Source: Acidobacteriota bacterium
Lineage (GTDB): Bacteria; Acidobacteriota; Thermoanaerobaculia; Multivoradales; JAHEKO01
Assembly (NCBI GenBank): GCA_029863825.1
Contig: JAOTUP010000161.1
Coordinates: 1-5,580 of the forward strand
Direction: 5' to 3'
DNA: 5,580 nt
The notes under the pieces were generated by a model, which ran no database searches, had not been told where the DNA came from, and saw only the letters and a list, made by a program, of their open reading frames with translations. The stretch's first letter is position 1, and every line of letters begins with the position of its first letter. Below, in pieces: positions 5,355 through 5,580 of this stretch. The position numbers were made by a program, and so were the translations under genes.

Positions 5355-5580
5355 TTTGCTGTCCCACAGCACGTCGCGCTCTCCCCGGCGAGTATTCTCA
5401 AACCGCGCGGCGGAAAAGAGCAGATCAGAGAGACGGTTGAGATAACGGATCACCCAGCTCCCGAGCGCCTCCTCGCGGCTCAGCGCCACCGCCAGCCTCT
5501 CACTACGACGACAGACCGTGCGCGCCACATGGAGCGCAGCCGCCGTGCGACAGCCGCCAGGCAGAATGAAATTCTCGAGA
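5349..5580 (-). CDS. PduO-type cob(I)alamin adenosyltransferase (partial, N-terminus beyond the right edge)
   Basis: The minus strand from 5579 down to the TAG at 5351-5349 encodes the last 76 residues of a protein whose start lies outside the window. The enzyme transfers the adenosyl group of ATP to cob(I)alamin to make adenosylcobalamin. Counting from the first visible residue, FILPGG (4-9), ALHVARTVCRRSER (15-28) and RYLNRLSDLLFSAAR (45-59) match the C-terminal helices of the PduO/MMAB family in order, including the conserved CRRxER and NRLSD elements; the tail ends VLWDSKA. CobA-type (BtuR) and EutT enzymes lack this pattern. The visible reading frame is intact. It is convergent with pilB, with only 6 bp between the stop codons, so it belongs to a different transcript. 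A dedicated partner, such as methylmalonyl-CoA mutase, cannot be judged from this window. Confidence 0.9.
   Translation of the reverse strand, partial: LENFILPGGCRTAAALHVARTVCRRSERLAVALSREEALGSWVIRYLNRLSDLLFSAARFENTRRGERDVLWDSKA

Overview
This is a GC-rich bacterial window, dense with protein-coding genes. It carries four complete genes on the + strand and one gene fragment on the - strand at each edge. The organism is very likely Gram-negative and didermic, because three consecutive genes belong to the ADP-heptose/LPS inner-core pathway. A type IV pilus extension ATPase follows them. The PilB carries an N-terminal MshEN-like region of a kind common in Acidobacteriota, Myxococcota and Desulfobacterota. 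The heptose kinase and adenylyltransferase are separate proteins, not the fused HldE of enterobacteria. I favour Acidobacteriota or a deltaproteobacterial-type lineage, but this is inference from protein style only.

Layout. Positions 1-679 (-) hold the N-terminal 226 codons of a MidA/NDUFAF7-family SAM-dependent methyltransferase that runs off the left edge. Positions 680-926 are a divergent intergenic region with no credible gene, three hairpin-forming inverted repeats and -10-like hexamers close to the start codon on each side. Positions 927-3486 (+) form a compact operon: rfaE1 (heptose-7-phosphate kinase), rfaE2 (heptose-1-phosphate adenylyltransferase, overlapping rfaE1 by 16 bp) and waaC (heptosyltransferase I, 20 bp further on). 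Positions 3487-3629 hold a plausible promoter for the next gene, with a -35 that covers the waaC stop codon and a nine-T spacer tract, then a leader of about 110 nt ending in a good Shine-Dalgarno. Positions 3630-5342 (+) are pilB. Positions 5349-5580 (-) are the C-terminal 76 codons of a PduO-type cob(I)alamin adenosyltransferase, convergent with pilB across 6 bp. A small hairpin contains both stop codons.

How the genes work together. RfaE1 phosphorylates heptose-7-phosphate at C1. RfaE2 later adenylylates heptose-1-phosphate. WaaC transfers the finished heptose onto Kdo of the LPS core. GmhA, GmhB and HldD, needed to complete the route, are not in this window. PilB powers pilus extension and is probably transcribed separately. 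The two edge genes (methyltransferase, B12 adenosyltransferase) have no evident functional tie to either group.

I did not find a convincing new biological system. The observations worth a second look are small: possible leaderless promoters, the poly-T promoter spacer, the structured pilB leader, a degenerate second c-di-GMP motif in PilB, and the shared stop-codon hairpin.
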